From: Nocardioides sp.
Lineage (GTDB): Bacteria; Actinomycetota; Actinomycetes; Propionibacteriales; Nocardioidaceae
Direction of reading: 5' to 3'
NCBI GenBank assembly: GCA_030145945.1
Contig: JASLDK010000077.1
Coordinates: forward strand, 1-21,886
DNA: 21,886 nt
A program made the translations under genes and the position numbers. The notes beneath the pieces were generated by a model. It was given only the letters and a program-made list of their open reading frames with translations, ran no database searches and was not told the origin of the DNA. Of this stretch, positions 1 to 7,768 are shown piece after piece; the first letter of the stretch is position 1; each line of letters begins with the position of its first letter.

Positions 1-138
1 TCGATCGCAGATGCGCACGGCCTCACCGTCGCGCTCTGGGTCGGCGGGGCCGCGCTCCTGGCGGGCCTCGTCTTCTCGCTCCTGCTCCCCACGGATTCGT
101 ATCAATCGACAGTTCAGAAAATTGGAGAAAGAACATGA
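1..138 (+). CDS. C-terminal end of a membrane protein, probably an MFS transporter (partial)
   Basis: An open frame enters from the left edge and stops at TGA 136-138. The visible 45 residues hold one strongly hydrophobic helix (about residues 9-30, rich in Ala, Leu, Val and Gly) followed by a short polar tail ending KIGERT. That is how the last transmembrane helix of a major facilitator superfamily exporter usually looks. Its stop overlaps the ATG of the RidA gene (ATGA at 135-138), so the two are translationally coupled and probably one operon. The start and most of the protein lie outside the window, so the family assignment is tentative. A Dpp/Opp permease C-terminus is less likely because the tail does not resemble one. 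Confidence 0.5.
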   Translation, partial: SIADAHGLTVALWVGGAALLAGLVFSLLLPTDSYQSTVQKIGERT

Positions 139-488
139 CCAAGCAAGCTTTCGGCCCCGTTTCCTCAGCCCCTTACTCGAGCGGCATCAGGAGCGGCGAG
201 CTGGTCTTCGTGTCCGGACAGGTAGGCCAGGGCGAGACCGTCGCCGAGCAGACTGCGGCGGCGATCGCCAACCTGACGACGGTGCTGGCCGATGCCGGGC
301 TCGATCTGAGCGACGTGGTCAAGACGACTGTGTTCCTCACCGACGTCACGACCATCGCCGAGATGAACGAGGTCTATCTCGCCGCGTTCCCCGAGCCGCT
401 CCCGTGCCGTTCGACCATCGGCGTGAACGGGTTGCCAGCGCCTCAGTTCAAGGTGGAGATCGAAGCCATCGCGAAAGCACGCCCCTGA
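135..488 (+). CDS. ridA: RidA/YjgF/YER057c/UK114 family imine/enamine deaminase
   Basis: 117 residues, the normal length for the RidA family. These cytosolic trimers hydrolyse reactive enamine/imine intermediates to 2-oxoacids and ammonia. Recognisable family features are the early YSSG segment (14-17), VFVSGQ (24-29), the helix with QT...NL (39-47), the VVKTTVFLTD strand (61-70), and the C-terminal block with Arg92 (P-CRSTIGV) and the VEIEAIA strand (107-113). Arg92 occupies the place of the substrate-carboxylate-binding arginine of E. coli RidA. The start overlaps the preceding stop as ATGA, with GGAGAAAG just upstream as ribosome binding site. Imines made by the FAD amino-acid oxidase and ketimine-handling genes further right are plausible substrates; this link is inferred from proximity only. 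Confidence 0.9.
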   Translation: MTKQAFGPVSSAPYSSGIRSGELVFVSGQVGQGETVAEQTAAAIANLTTVLADAGLDLSDVVKTTVFLTDVTTIAEMNEVYLAAFPEPLPCRSTIGVNGLPAPQFKVEIEAIAKARP

Positions 489-500
489 GGGTCAGCAGCG

Positions 501-519
501 GTGGTGTCTCGAACACCAC
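501..519 (+). terminator. Weak hairpin after ridA
   Basis: A 7-base stem (GTGGTGT / ACACCAC) with a 5-base loop lies 12 bases after the ridA stop. It is not followed by a T run, so it is at best a weak or processing hairpin. The rest of the 136-base gap before the next gene shows no clear structure. Confidence 0.3.
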
Positions 520-624
520 GCGCGTGGCTCACATGGTTGTGGCCGAGGGCTCGGCGTCCTTACGCTGAGCGCGATCTGACCCCTCCAGGCTTCGCAGGCT
601 CCGATACAGACGAGTGAGGAACCG

Positions 625-1680
625 ATGAACGGCACAGGATTGCTGAAGGTCGTGGACCTGGAGGCGCAGTTCAACACCACGCGAGGAGCGGTGCACGCGG
701 TCGACCGCGTGTCCTTCGAGATCGGGGAGGGCGAGACGCTCGGGATCGTCGGCGAATCCGGCTGCGGCAAGAGCGTCACGTCGCTGTCCTTGATGCGACT
801 GATCCCGAAGTCAGCCGGCGAGATCGTCGGCGGCCAGATCCTGTTCGAGGGCGAAGACATCCTGAAGATGAGTGAGCGCGAGGTCCGGCGGATTCGCGGG
901 AGCAACATCGCGATGATCTTCCAGGACCCGATGACCTCGCTGAATCCCGTCCTGACCGTCGGCAAGCAACTCATGGAGACACTCAGACTCCATCTGGGAC
1001 TGAGCAAGCGAGAAGCTCGCACTCGAGCCGCCGAGCTGCTCGAGATGGTGGGAATCCCCGGTGCAGCCGACCGTCTGGACGACTTTCCTCATCAGTTCTC
1101 CGGAGGCATGCGGCAACGGGTCATGATCGCGCTCGCGCTCTCCTGCAACCCGAAGCTCATCCTTGCCGACGAGCCGACCACTGGTCTCGATGTGACCATC
1201 CAGGCTCAGATCCTCAGGTTGCTCAGCAAACTCGCCTCCGAGACGAAGACAGCCTGCATCCTGATCACGCATGACCTCGGTGTGGTCGCTGGCATGACAC
1301 AGCGCATTCAGGTGATGTATGCCGGCCAGATCGTGGAGAAGGCAGCGACCGCTGAGCTCTTCGCCAATCCGAAGATGCCCTACACCTGGGGGCTCCTACG
1401 GTCGATCCCTCGTCTTGAAGGCCAACGCGAACGCCTCCGGCCCATTCAGGGTTCACCTCCCGACCTCGCAGGCGACCGGACCGGTTGCATGTTCGCGTCC
1501 AGGTGCCAGTACAAGCGAGACATCTGTCTCGAGCAATCCCCCCAGTTGGCCCCGGTCCCCGGAGCCACGCCTGACCATGAGGCGCGATGCTGGGGGACCC
1601 AGGCCGGTGGTTGGCTCACCGAACTCGACTGGAAGAACGACACATTCGACCAGCCCTTGGCCGAGGCGGGCCAGCCGTGA
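625..1680 (+). CDS. Opp/Dpp-type ABC transporter ATP-binding protein (OppD/DppD-like)
   Basis: 351 residues, typical for the first ATPase of peptide/nickel importers. It has Walker A GESGCGKS (43-50), Q-loop FQDP (99-102), signature FSGGMRQR (158-165), Walker B LILADEP (178-184) with D-loop GLDV, and switch His at 216 (THDLGV). The C-terminal 90 residues form the oligopeptide/dipeptide extension with the GCMFASRC...C cysteine pattern. It energises import of peptides or other small nitrogenous compounds at the cytoplasmic membrane. The start ATG follows GTGAGGAACCG, a good ribosome binding site. It overlaps the next ATPase gene by one base (TGATG), so the pair is cotranscribed. No permease genes are visible beside it, and the only substrate-binding protein in the window lies about 14 kb away on the other strand. 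Confidence 0.92.
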   Translation: MNGTGLLKVVDLEAQFNTTRGAVHAVDRVSFEIGEGETLGIVGESGCGKSVTSLSLMRLIPKSAGEIVGGQILFEGEDILKMSEREVRRIRGSNIAMIFQDPMTSLNPVLTVGKQLMETLRLHLGLSKREARTRAAELLEMVGIPGAADRLDDFPHQFSGGMRQRVMIALALSCNPKLILADEPTTGLDVTIQAQILRLLSKLASETKTACILITHDLGVVAGMTQRIQVMYAGQIVEKAATAELFANPKMPYTWGLLRSIPRLEGQRERLRPIQGSPPDLAGDRTGCMFASRCQYKRDICLEQSPQLAPVPGATPDHEARCWGTQAGGWLTELDWKNDTFDQPLAEAGQP

Positions 1681-2708
1681 TGACGATCGAGGGCAAGGAC
1701 GAACTGTTGGTGGAGCCGAAGAGCACCTCCCCGAAGCTTCTCGAGGTCAACGATCTCAAGGTCCATTTTCCGATCACTTCCAGCGGTCTGCTCCGTCGCC
1801 GGGTGGGCGCCATCCGGGCTGTCGACGGAGTTTCCTTCTCCGTCGACCGGGGCGAAACGCTCGGCCTGGTCGGTGAGTCGGGTTGCGGCAAGTCGACGAC
1901 GGGCCGGACCGTGCTGCAGATCTATCGGCCGACGTCAGGGTCGGTGAGTTTCGACGGAGTCGACCTGGCGACGCTCGAAGGGGAGCAGTTGCGGCAGATG
2001 CGTCGACGCAGCCAGATGATCTTCCAGGACCCCTTCGCCTCGCTGAATCCGCGGATGACGGTCGCCGAGATCGTCGGCGAGCCGCTCAAGGTCCACCGTC
2101 TGGCCGCGGGCAAGGAGAAGGCCAGGAGGATCGACGAGCTGCTGCAGATCGTGGGATTGAGCTCCAAGATCGCTGATCGCTATCCCCACGAGTTCTCCGG
2201 CGGTCAACGGCAGCGGGTCGGCATTGCCCGGGCGCTGGCCGTCAAGCCGGACTTCATCGTGGCCGATGAGCCGATCTCGGCGCTCGATGTCTCCGTCCAG
2301 GCTCAGGTGGTGAACCTGCTCGAGGACCTGCAGAAGGAGTTCAACCTCGCCTATCTCTTCGTCGCCCATGACCTGTCCGTCGTACGCCACCTCAGCGACC
2401 GGGTCGCGGTGATGTATCTGGGCAAGGTGGTCGAAATGGCGGATCGTGACGACTTCTACGAAAGCCCGCTGCACCCCTACAGCCAGGCCCTACTGTCTGC
2501 TGTTCCGGTTCCGGACCCGATTGCTGAGGCCACACGGGAGCAGATCATTCTCAGCGGGGATGTCGCCAGTCCGGCGAACCCGCCCTCCGGGTGTCGTTTC
2601 CGCACCCGTTGCTGGAAAGCCCAGGAACTGTGTGCCGAGGTCGAGCCGATGCTCATCGAGCACCAGCCGAAGCACTGGATGGCCTGCCACTTCCCGGCCA
2701 CCACCTGA
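1680..2708 (+). CDS. Opp/Dpp-type ABC transporter ATP-binding protein (OppF/DppF-like)
   Basis: 342 residues from the ATG at 1680, which shares its A with the stop of the upstream ATPase gene. Longer upstream extensions would run deep into that gene and are unlikely. Motifs: Walker A GESGCGKS (65-72), Q-loop FQDP (115-118), signature FSGGQRQR (172-179), Walker B FIVADEP (192-198), ISALDV D-loop, switch His230 (VAHDLSVV). The C-terminal region has the oligopeptide-type cysteine block (GCRFRTRCWKAQELC). With OppD it should form the ATPase heterodimer of a peptide-class importer. It is the last gene of this plus-strand unit, closed by the strong hairpin at 2732-2766. Confidence 0.92.
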   Translation: MTIEGKDELLVEPKSTSPKLLEVNDLKVHFPITSSGLLRRRVGAIRAVDGVSFSVDRGETLGLVGESGCGKSTTGRTVLQIYRPTSGSVSFDGVDLATLEGEQLRQMRRRSQMIFQDPFASLNPRMTVAEIVGEPLKVHRLAAGKEKARRIDELLQIVGLSSKIADRYPHEFSGGQRQRVGIARALAVKPDFIVADEPISALDVSVQAQVVNLLEDLQKEFNLAYLFVAHDLSVVRHLSDRVAVMYLGKVVEMADRDDFYESPLHPYSQALLSAVPVPDPIAEATREQIILSGDVASPANPPSGCRFRTRCWKAQELCAEVEPMLIEHQPKHWMACHFPATT

Positions 2709-2731
2709 CGAGGCCGTCACCTCCACGAACG

Positions 2732-2766
2732 ACGAGAGCCGACACCCGGAGGGTGTCGGCTCTCGT
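2732..2766 (+). terminator. Perfect 16-bp hairpin after the OppF-like gene
   Basis: Left arm 2732-2747 pairs perfectly with right arm 2751-2766 around a 3-base loop (GGA). It starts 23 bases after the OppF-like stop. No long T run follows, as is common for GC-rich actinobacterial terminators. By symmetry it could also stop transcription coming from the converging E1 gene. Confidence 0.8.
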
Positions 2767-2796
2767 TGCCTGTGACAGGGCAGAACGGGGATGCAT

Positions 2797-2837
2797 CGCT
2801 CGAGGGGCCGGCCTCGAGGAGGCCGGCCCCTCGAGCG
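2797..2837 (-). terminator. Perfect 19-bp hairpin after the E1 fusion gene
   Basis: Arms 2797-2815 and 2819-2837 are perfectly complementary with a 3-base loop. It sits two bases past the stop of the minus-strand E1 gene (stop at 2840-2842) and closes that four-gene operon. Together with 2732-2766 it forms a back-to-back terminator pair insulating two converging operons. Confidence 0.8.
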
Positions 2838-2839
2838 AC

Positions 2840-5005
2840 TCAGCTCTGGCAGAGGCCGCGGGCTGCCTGGAGGATGGTGTCCTCGTCGAGCAGCACGGTC
2901 TCCGCGGCCGGCCCGAGCGGGATGAAGGAGTCCTCGCTGTTCACCCGAGCAGCCCGACCCTGGAAGCCGACATCGAGGAGAACAGCGAGGACAGACTCGG
3001 CGACGCCGCCGGACCGGCGGGTCTCATCGACGACGAGCAGGCGCTCGAAGCCTTCGGCGAGACGCACGATGTCCTGGACGGGCAGCGGCGTCAGCCAACG
3101 CAGATCCACGACGGTCGCGGAGATGGACTCCTGCGAGAGCCGGTCCGCCACGCGAAGGCTCATCGGCAGGCCGTTGCCGAACGTGATGATCAGCAGGTCG
3201 CGTCCCGTGCCATAGGCCCGGGCGCGTCCGAACGAGTCTCGCCGCGCTCCGGCGGCCTCGACCGCTCCCCGAGGCGCCAGCCAGGCACGATCGCCGTCAC
3301 GGATCAGATCCTTCGAGTGATAGAGCGCGATCGGCTCGAGGAAGACGCAGACGCGCCCCTCGTCCCGGGCCAGGGCGATGCAGGTCGACAGCAGCTCGGG
3401 AGCGTCTGCCGGGTGGCTCGGGACGGCCAGGACCAGGCCGGGGATGTCCCGCAGCACGGCCACCGAGTTGTCATTGTGGAAGTGGCCGCCGAATCCGCGC
3501 TGATAGGCCAGGCCGGCGATGCGGACGACCATGCCGTTGCGGTACTGGCCATCGGAGAAGAAGGCCAGCGTCGCGGCCTCACCCCGAAGCTGGTCCTCGG
3601 CATTGTGCAGGTACGCGAGGTACTGGATCTCCGGGATCGGCAGCAGTCCCGTCAGCGCCGCGCCCAGGGCGGTGCCCAGGACGCTCTGCTCATCGAGAAG
3701 GGTGTCGAAGACCCTGGTGGCGCCGAAGGTCTTGCGGAGGCCCCGGGTCACGCCGTAGACGCCGCCCTTGACGGCGACGTCCTCACCGAAGATGGCCGTC
3801 TCCGGCCTGGTCCGCAGCTCGTGGGCCAAGGTGGCGTTGATGGATTGGGCGAGGGTCAGCCCAGCGTCCTGCGCTGAGCCCAGGACGCCCTGGGGGACCG
3901 GGGCATGAGCACGGACCTGCGGATATGCGATGGGCGCCATCACGGCGGCCGCCGAGTCGAGGCGCTTGACGTCCAGCATCGTCCGGGCCACGACGTCCAC
4001 CGCGGTCCGGGCCGCCTCGTAGCGGTCCAACGCATCCTCAGGCGTGATCACGTCGCGCGCGACGAGAGCTCGAACCGTCGCCAGGAGCGGGTCGCGGTCG
4101 TAGTCGGCGATGATCTCGGTCCGCGAGCGATAGGCGAGCTCGGCATCAGATCCGGCATGGCCCATGAACCGCACGGTCCGCAGGTGCAGCACCGCGGGCC
4201 GGCGCTCGTTGCGCACCTGCTCGGCCAAGGCGCGAACAGTGGCCACTGCGTCCTCGGGATCGGCGCCGTCGGCGTACGCGTAGTCGATCGCCGGCAGGCT
4301 TGACATCGAGCGAGCCGTCCACCCGCTCGGCGTCCTGGTCGAGATGCCGATGCCGTTGTCCTCGCAGACGAAGAGCAGCGGAAGAGGAACGCCCTGATGG
4401 CTGCACCAACTCGCGGTGTTGAGCGCGCCCACCGAGGTGGAGTGGTTCGCGGACGCGTCGCCGAAGCTGCACACGACCACGGAGTCGGCCGGCCAGACGG
4501 ACGGAAGGTCCAGGGCCTGCGCGCGGGCGAGCGAGAAGGCGAGTCCCACGGCGCGTGGCAGGTGCGAGCCGATCGTTGAGGTCTGCGGGATGATCCCGTA
4601 GCCGGGATGGCCGAAGACCTTGTGTCGACCGCCGGAGATCGGGTCCGCTGCTGAGGTCGCCATCCCGCTCAGGACGTCGGTGATGGGATCGGACCCCGGC
4701 ACCTGTGCGGCACGCGCCGCGAAGAACCCGCCGGACCGGTAGTGGAGCAGTGCGGGATCGGTCGGTCGCGTCGCCATGCCCACGATCGCATTGCTCTCGT
4801 GCCCGGCCGATCCGATCGTGTAGAAGCCCTGTCCCTTCGACTGCAACCAACGAGCCGCGAAGTCGAGGTGTCTGGCCTGGGCCTGCGCCTCGAGGAGCGC
4901 GAGCAGGTCCTGCGAGGAGACCTCGGTGTGTGTCACCGGAACGGGCCCGCAGGACTCCCAGTTCCGGAGCCGTCGGACGAGGTGCTCGTCGATGGTTTCG
5001 ATCAT
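2840..5005 (-). CDS. Fused E1 alpha-beta thiamine-diphosphate 2-oxoacid dehydrogenase
   Basis: 721 residues that join both E1 chains of a branched-chain/acetoin-type 2-oxoacid dehydrogenase. The alpha half (about 30-345) carries HYRSGG (88-93), the ThDP/Mg motif beginning GDAS at 182 and ending CEDNGIGIS at 214-222, and the RFMGHAGSD turn with His283 (279-287). The beta half (about 384-700) carries FGEDV (406-410), GGVYGVTRGL (414-423), RVFDTLLDEQ (431-440) and GFGGHFHNDNS (504-514), the last differing from the usual HSQS loop. The expected reaction is decarboxylation of a 2-oxoacid and acyl transfer to the lipoyl arm of an E2. No lipoyl domain, E2 or E3 gene is in the window. It is the last gene of the minus-strand operon, 9 bases after an amino-acid dehydrogenase gene, and no clear ribosome binding site precedes it. 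Context suggests 2-oxoadipate as substrate, but branched-chain 2-oxoacids are equally possible from sequence. Confidence 0.88.
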   Translation of the reverse strand: MIETIDEHLVRRLRNWESCGPVPVTHTEVSSQDLLALLEAQAQARHLDFAARWLQSKGQGFYTIGSAGHESNAIVGMATRPTDPALLHYRSGGFFAARAAQVPGSDPITDVLSGMATSAADPISGGRHKVFGHPGYGIIPQTSTIGSHLPRAVGLAFSLARAQALDLPSVWPADSVVVCSFGDASANHSTSVGALNTASWCSHQGVPLPLLFVCEDNGIGISTRTPSGWTARSMSSLPAIDYAYADGADPEDAVATVRALAEQVRNERRPAVLHLRTVRFMGHAGSDAELAYRSRTEIIADYDRDPLLATVRALVARDVITPEDALDRYEAARTAVDVVARTMLDVKRLDSAAAVMAPIAYPQVRAHAPVPQGVLGSAQDAGLTLAQSINATLAHELRTRPETAIFGEDVAVKGGVYGVTRGLRKTFGATRVFDTLLDEQSVLGTALGAALTGLLPIPEIQYLAYLHNAEDQLRGEAATLAFFSDGQYRNGMVVRIAGLAYQRGFGGHFHNDNSVAVLRDIPGLVLAVPSHPADAPELLSTCIALARDEGRVCVFLEPIALYHSKDLIRDGDRAWLAPRGAVEAAGARRDSFGRARAYGTGRDLLIITFGNGLPMSLRVADRLSQESISATVVDLRWLTPLPVQDIVRLAEGFERLLVVDETRRSGGVAESVLAVLLDVGFQGRAARVNSEDSFIPLGPAAETVLLDEDTILQAARGLCQS

Positions 5006-5014
5006 GACGACGGC

Positions 5015-6178
5015 CTAGGCCACATCGACGTGGACCCGTTCGACGCTGCCCACGCCCCGCAGGCGCATGGCAGCACGAACCCGGTCCTGCGCCATCTGCT
5101 GGGCTGCGAGGTGGGGCGTGATTCCCAACCGCTCGCTGGCACTGAGCACCTGGACGGTGTTCGCACGCAGCTTGTCGGTCACCATCGAGAAGATGTCGTC
5201 GGAGTTGACGACGAAGGCGGAGTGGCGGGCGTCCATCGAGTACGCCGCCGCGACGATGCCGCCGGCGTTGGCGATGAAGTCGGGAACGAGCGGGATGCCG
5301 CGTTCGTGCAGTATCTGCTTGGCCGCCGGGGAGGTCGGGAGGTTGGCACCCTCGACCACCAACCGCACACTGGTGGCGCGAGCGACGTGCTCGTCGACCA
5401 GGTCCTCGCGGGCGCAGGGGAGCAGGACGTCCGCATCGACCCCGAGGACGGCGTCCACGTCCAGCACCGGCCGGCCGTACTCGCGAAGGCAGCCGTCGCC
5501 GTGCTGCAGGCGCAGCTTCGCCAGCCGGTCGACGTCGATGCCGTCCGGGTCGTGGATCGTGCCCTCTGCGTTGGAGACGGCGACGATGGTGGCGCCGAGC
5601 TCAGCGAGTCTGCGACATGCGGCCCAGCCCACCGCTCCGTATCCCTGCACCGCGACCCGCACAGCGGTGATCGGAAGGCCCTGAGCCCGACAGGCCGCAT
5701 CGACAGCCTCGGCCACCCCGAAGCCGGTCACGCCGAGCTCGTCGTACGGAAGCCCGCCGAGCTCGCGAGGAAGTCCGACGGCGGAGCCGCGACCCAGCTC
5801 GTCGAGAAGGATGGCCGCGTCGCTCTCGGTGAGTCCCATGTCCAGCCCGAAGACGTATTCCGAGGGGACCTCGTTGCGCAGTGCTCGGCCGAAGGCTCGC
5901 AGGGCGGCCTCCTTGTCGGGGGAGCTCGGGTCGAAGCGCACCCCGGCCTTGGCGCCGCCGTAGAACAGGTCGACGGCGGCCCACTTCCAGGTCATGGTCC
6001 TCGCCAGGCGGGCGACCTCGGCGACGGTCAGGGTGTGACTCATCCGAGTGCCGCCCTTGCCCATGCCCCGTGCGGTGTTGTCGAGCACCAGGACGCCGCG
6101 CATCCCGGTGCGGCGGTCGGACACGCAGACCACCTTCTCGGGGCCCCACTCGTCCATCTGGCTCAGCATGTCGTCCAT
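5015..6178 (-). CDS. Glu/Leu/Phe/Val-type amino-acid dehydrogenase
   Basis: 387 residues from the ATG at 6178, which is preceded by a GGCAGGA ribosome binding site. Upstream in-frame extension would run into the aldehyde dehydrogenase gene. It should catalyse NAD(P)-dependent oxidative deamination of an L-amino acid. The family signature is clear: GKGGTRM (40-46), then DLFYGGAKAG (70-79) with catalytic Lys77, a second lysine at 65, and the GLDMG loop with Asp113. A Rossmann VQGYGAVG follows (177-184), then EGANLPTS and the NAGGIVAAAYS block near residues 300-325. The length is nearer leucine dehydrogenase than large glutamate dehydrogenases. It lies 25 bases after the ALDH7 gene and 9 bases before the E1 fusion. 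An amino-acid dehydrogenase feeding a 2-oxoacid dehydrogenase makes chemical sense. 2-Aminoadipate is the substrate suggested by context; Leu, Val or Glu cannot be excluded. Confidence 0.9.
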   Translation of the reverse strand: MDDMLSQMDEWGPEKVVCVSDRRTGMRGVLVLDNTARGMGKGGTRMSHTLTVAEVARLARTMTWKWAAVDLFYGGAKAGVRFDPSSPDKEAALRAFGRALRNEVPSEYVFGLDMGLTESDAAILLDELGRGSAVGLPRELGGLPYDELGVTGFGVAEAVDAACRAQGLPITAVRVAVQGYGAVGWAACRRLAELGATIVAVSNAEGTIHDPDGIDVDRLAKLRLQHGDGCLREYGRPVLDVDAVLGVDADVLLPCAREDLVDEHVARATSVRLVVEGANLPTSPAAKQILHERGIPLVPDFIANAGGIVAAAYSMDARHSAFVVNSDDIFSMVTDKLRANTVQVLSASERLGITPHLAAQQMAQDRVRAAMRLRGVGSVERVHVDVA

Positions 6179-6203
6179 CGGTCCTGCCTCTCTCAGCCGT
6201 CGC

Positions 6204-7742
6204 TCAGACGGAGAAGTCCACGCCCTGGGCGAGGGGAAGCTCGCCGGAGTAGTTGATGGTGTTGGTCGCCCGGCGCATGTAGGCACGCCAGGAGTCGGAG
6301 CCCGACTCGCGGCCGCCCCCCGTTTCCTTCTCGCCGCCGAAGGCTCCGCCGATCTCGGCGCCCGAGGTTCCGATGTTGACGTTGACGATGCCGCAGTCCG
6401 AACCGGCGGGTCCGAGGAAGACCTCGGCCTCGGCCTGGTCCTGGGTGAAGATGCTCGACGACAGGCCCTGGGGAACCGCGTTGTTGATCGCGATGGCCTC
6501 CTCCAGCGTGTCGTAGGGCAGGACGTAGACGATCGGCGCGAACGTCTCGGCGCGCACGATCTCGGTCTGCTCCGGCATCTGGACGACGGCCGGCTGCACG
6601 TAGTACGCACCCGGGGCGGACTCCTCGAGAACGCGCCCGCCGCCGGCAACGACCTTGCCGCCCTGGTCGACCGCCTCCGACAGGGCCGAGACCATGGCGT
6701 CGTGGGCCCGCTGGCCGATCAGGGGTCCGACCAGCGTGCCGTCGGCCAGAGGGCTGCCGATGGGGAGCCGCGCATAGGCGTCGGTCAATCCCCGCAGCAC
6801 CTCGTCGATGACGCTGCGGTGGGCGATCACCCGCCGCATGGTGGTGCACCGCTGACCTGCGGTGCCGGCCGCTGCGAAGACCACGCCGCGCGCGACCAGG
6901 TCGAGGTCCGCTGACGGAGTGACGATGGCGGCGTTGTTGCCGCCGAGCTCGAGGATCGTCCGACCGAACCGGTCCGCCACGCGGGGGCCGACGAGCCGAC
7001 CCATCCGGGTCGACCCGGTCGCGCTCACCAGCGCGATCCCGGTGTGCTCGACGAGTCGCTCGCCGACGTCGGCTCCGCCCACGAGGACCTGGCTGAGGTC
7101 GCGGGGAGCCCCCGCCTCGTCGATGGCGCGTTGGAGCAGGGATGCACACGACAGTGCGGTCAGGGGAGCGAGCTCCGAGGGCTTCCAGATGACGGAGTCT
7201 CCACAGACGAGTGCAACCGCGGTGTTCCACGCCCACACCGCGGCAGGGAAGTTGAAGGCGCTGATGACGCCGACGACACCGAGCGGGTGCCAGGTCTCCA
7301 TGAGCCTGTGTCCTGCCCGTTCGGACGGCATCGTGCGACCGTAGAGCTGGCGGGACAGGCCGACGGCGAAGTCGCAGATGTCGATCATCTCCTACACCTC
7401 GCCCCGCGCTTCGGAGGTGATCTTCCCGACCTCGAGGCTGATCAGTGCCGCCACGTCGTCCTTGTGCTCGACCAGGAGCTCGCCGAAGCGCTTCACCAGA
7501 GCGCCGCGGGCTGGTGCTGGCACGGTCCGCCACTGGAGGAACGCCGCGTGCGCGCGCTCGGTGGCACTGTCCACGCCTGCGGCGTCCGTCCAGGGGAGGG
7601 AGCACAGCAACGCTCCGTTGATCGGGGACGTGAGGTCGTGCTCACCGCGCCAGTCGGCGAGGTCGACGCCGCACGCCGTGGTCGCAGCGATCGCCCGCTG
7701 GACGAGGTCTTCTGCTGAGGGAAGGTGCTGGATCGAGCTCAT
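6204..7742 (-). pseudogene. ALDH7-family aldehyde dehydrogenase (piperideine-6-carboxylate / aminoadipate semialdehyde dehydrogenase) with in-frame amber codon
   Basis: One continuous 512-codon reading frame interrupted only by TAG at codon 117 (7394-7392). The start at 7742 has AAGGAG eight bases upstream. Sequence on both sides matches the ALDH7A1/antiquitin family: VPAPARG and SLEVGKI before the stop; MIDICDFAVGLSR, AFNFPAA (Asn164), GSTRMG, ELGGNNA (Glu265), GQRCTT (catalytic Cys299), the long GIVNVNIGTSGAEIGGAFGGEK block and LAQGVDF at the end. Family members oxidise 2-aminoadipate 6-semialdehyde, in equilibrium with piperideine-6-carboxylate, to 2-aminoadipate with NAD(P). At the stop position the family normally has Gln (EVQE), so a single C-to-T change (CAG to TAG) explains the lesion. 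No frameshift is present. ATG 7388, two codons after the stop, could allow reinitiation of a 394-residue fragment that retains Cys and Glu. It may also be a sequencing error. Confidence 0.88.
7392..7394 (-). other. Premature TAG codon in the ALDH7 gene
   Basis: The plus-strand CTA reads TAG on the coding strand, between GTG (Val116) and GAG (Glu118). ATG (Met119, base 7388) follows, with GAGG eight bases before it and AGGAG directly adjoining it. The reading frame is the same on both sides. Confidence 0.9.
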
Positions 7743-7768
7743 GGTTACTGCTCCTTCGACGGAGGTGG

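Noticed and set aside
1..138. C-terminus of the missing Opp/Dpp permease
   Set aside because: The tail sequence does not match the permease ending, and a ridA gene intervenes before the ATPases.
2797..2837. Terminal inverted repeat of a mobile element
   Set aside because: It is a tight hairpin directly behind a stop codon, with no transposase, target duplication or second copy in the window.
4742..6256. Long open frame (504 codons) on the plus strand opposite the amino-acid dehydrogenase gene
   Set aside because: High third-position GC in the real minus-strand genes keeps the opposite frame open. Its translation has no recognisable domain, while the minus-strand protein has a full catalytic signature.
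7388..7400. Frameshift in the ALDH7 gene
   Set aside because: The two halves are in the same frame, and family alignment continues directly across the stop with one residue replaced; a nonsense substitution explains it.
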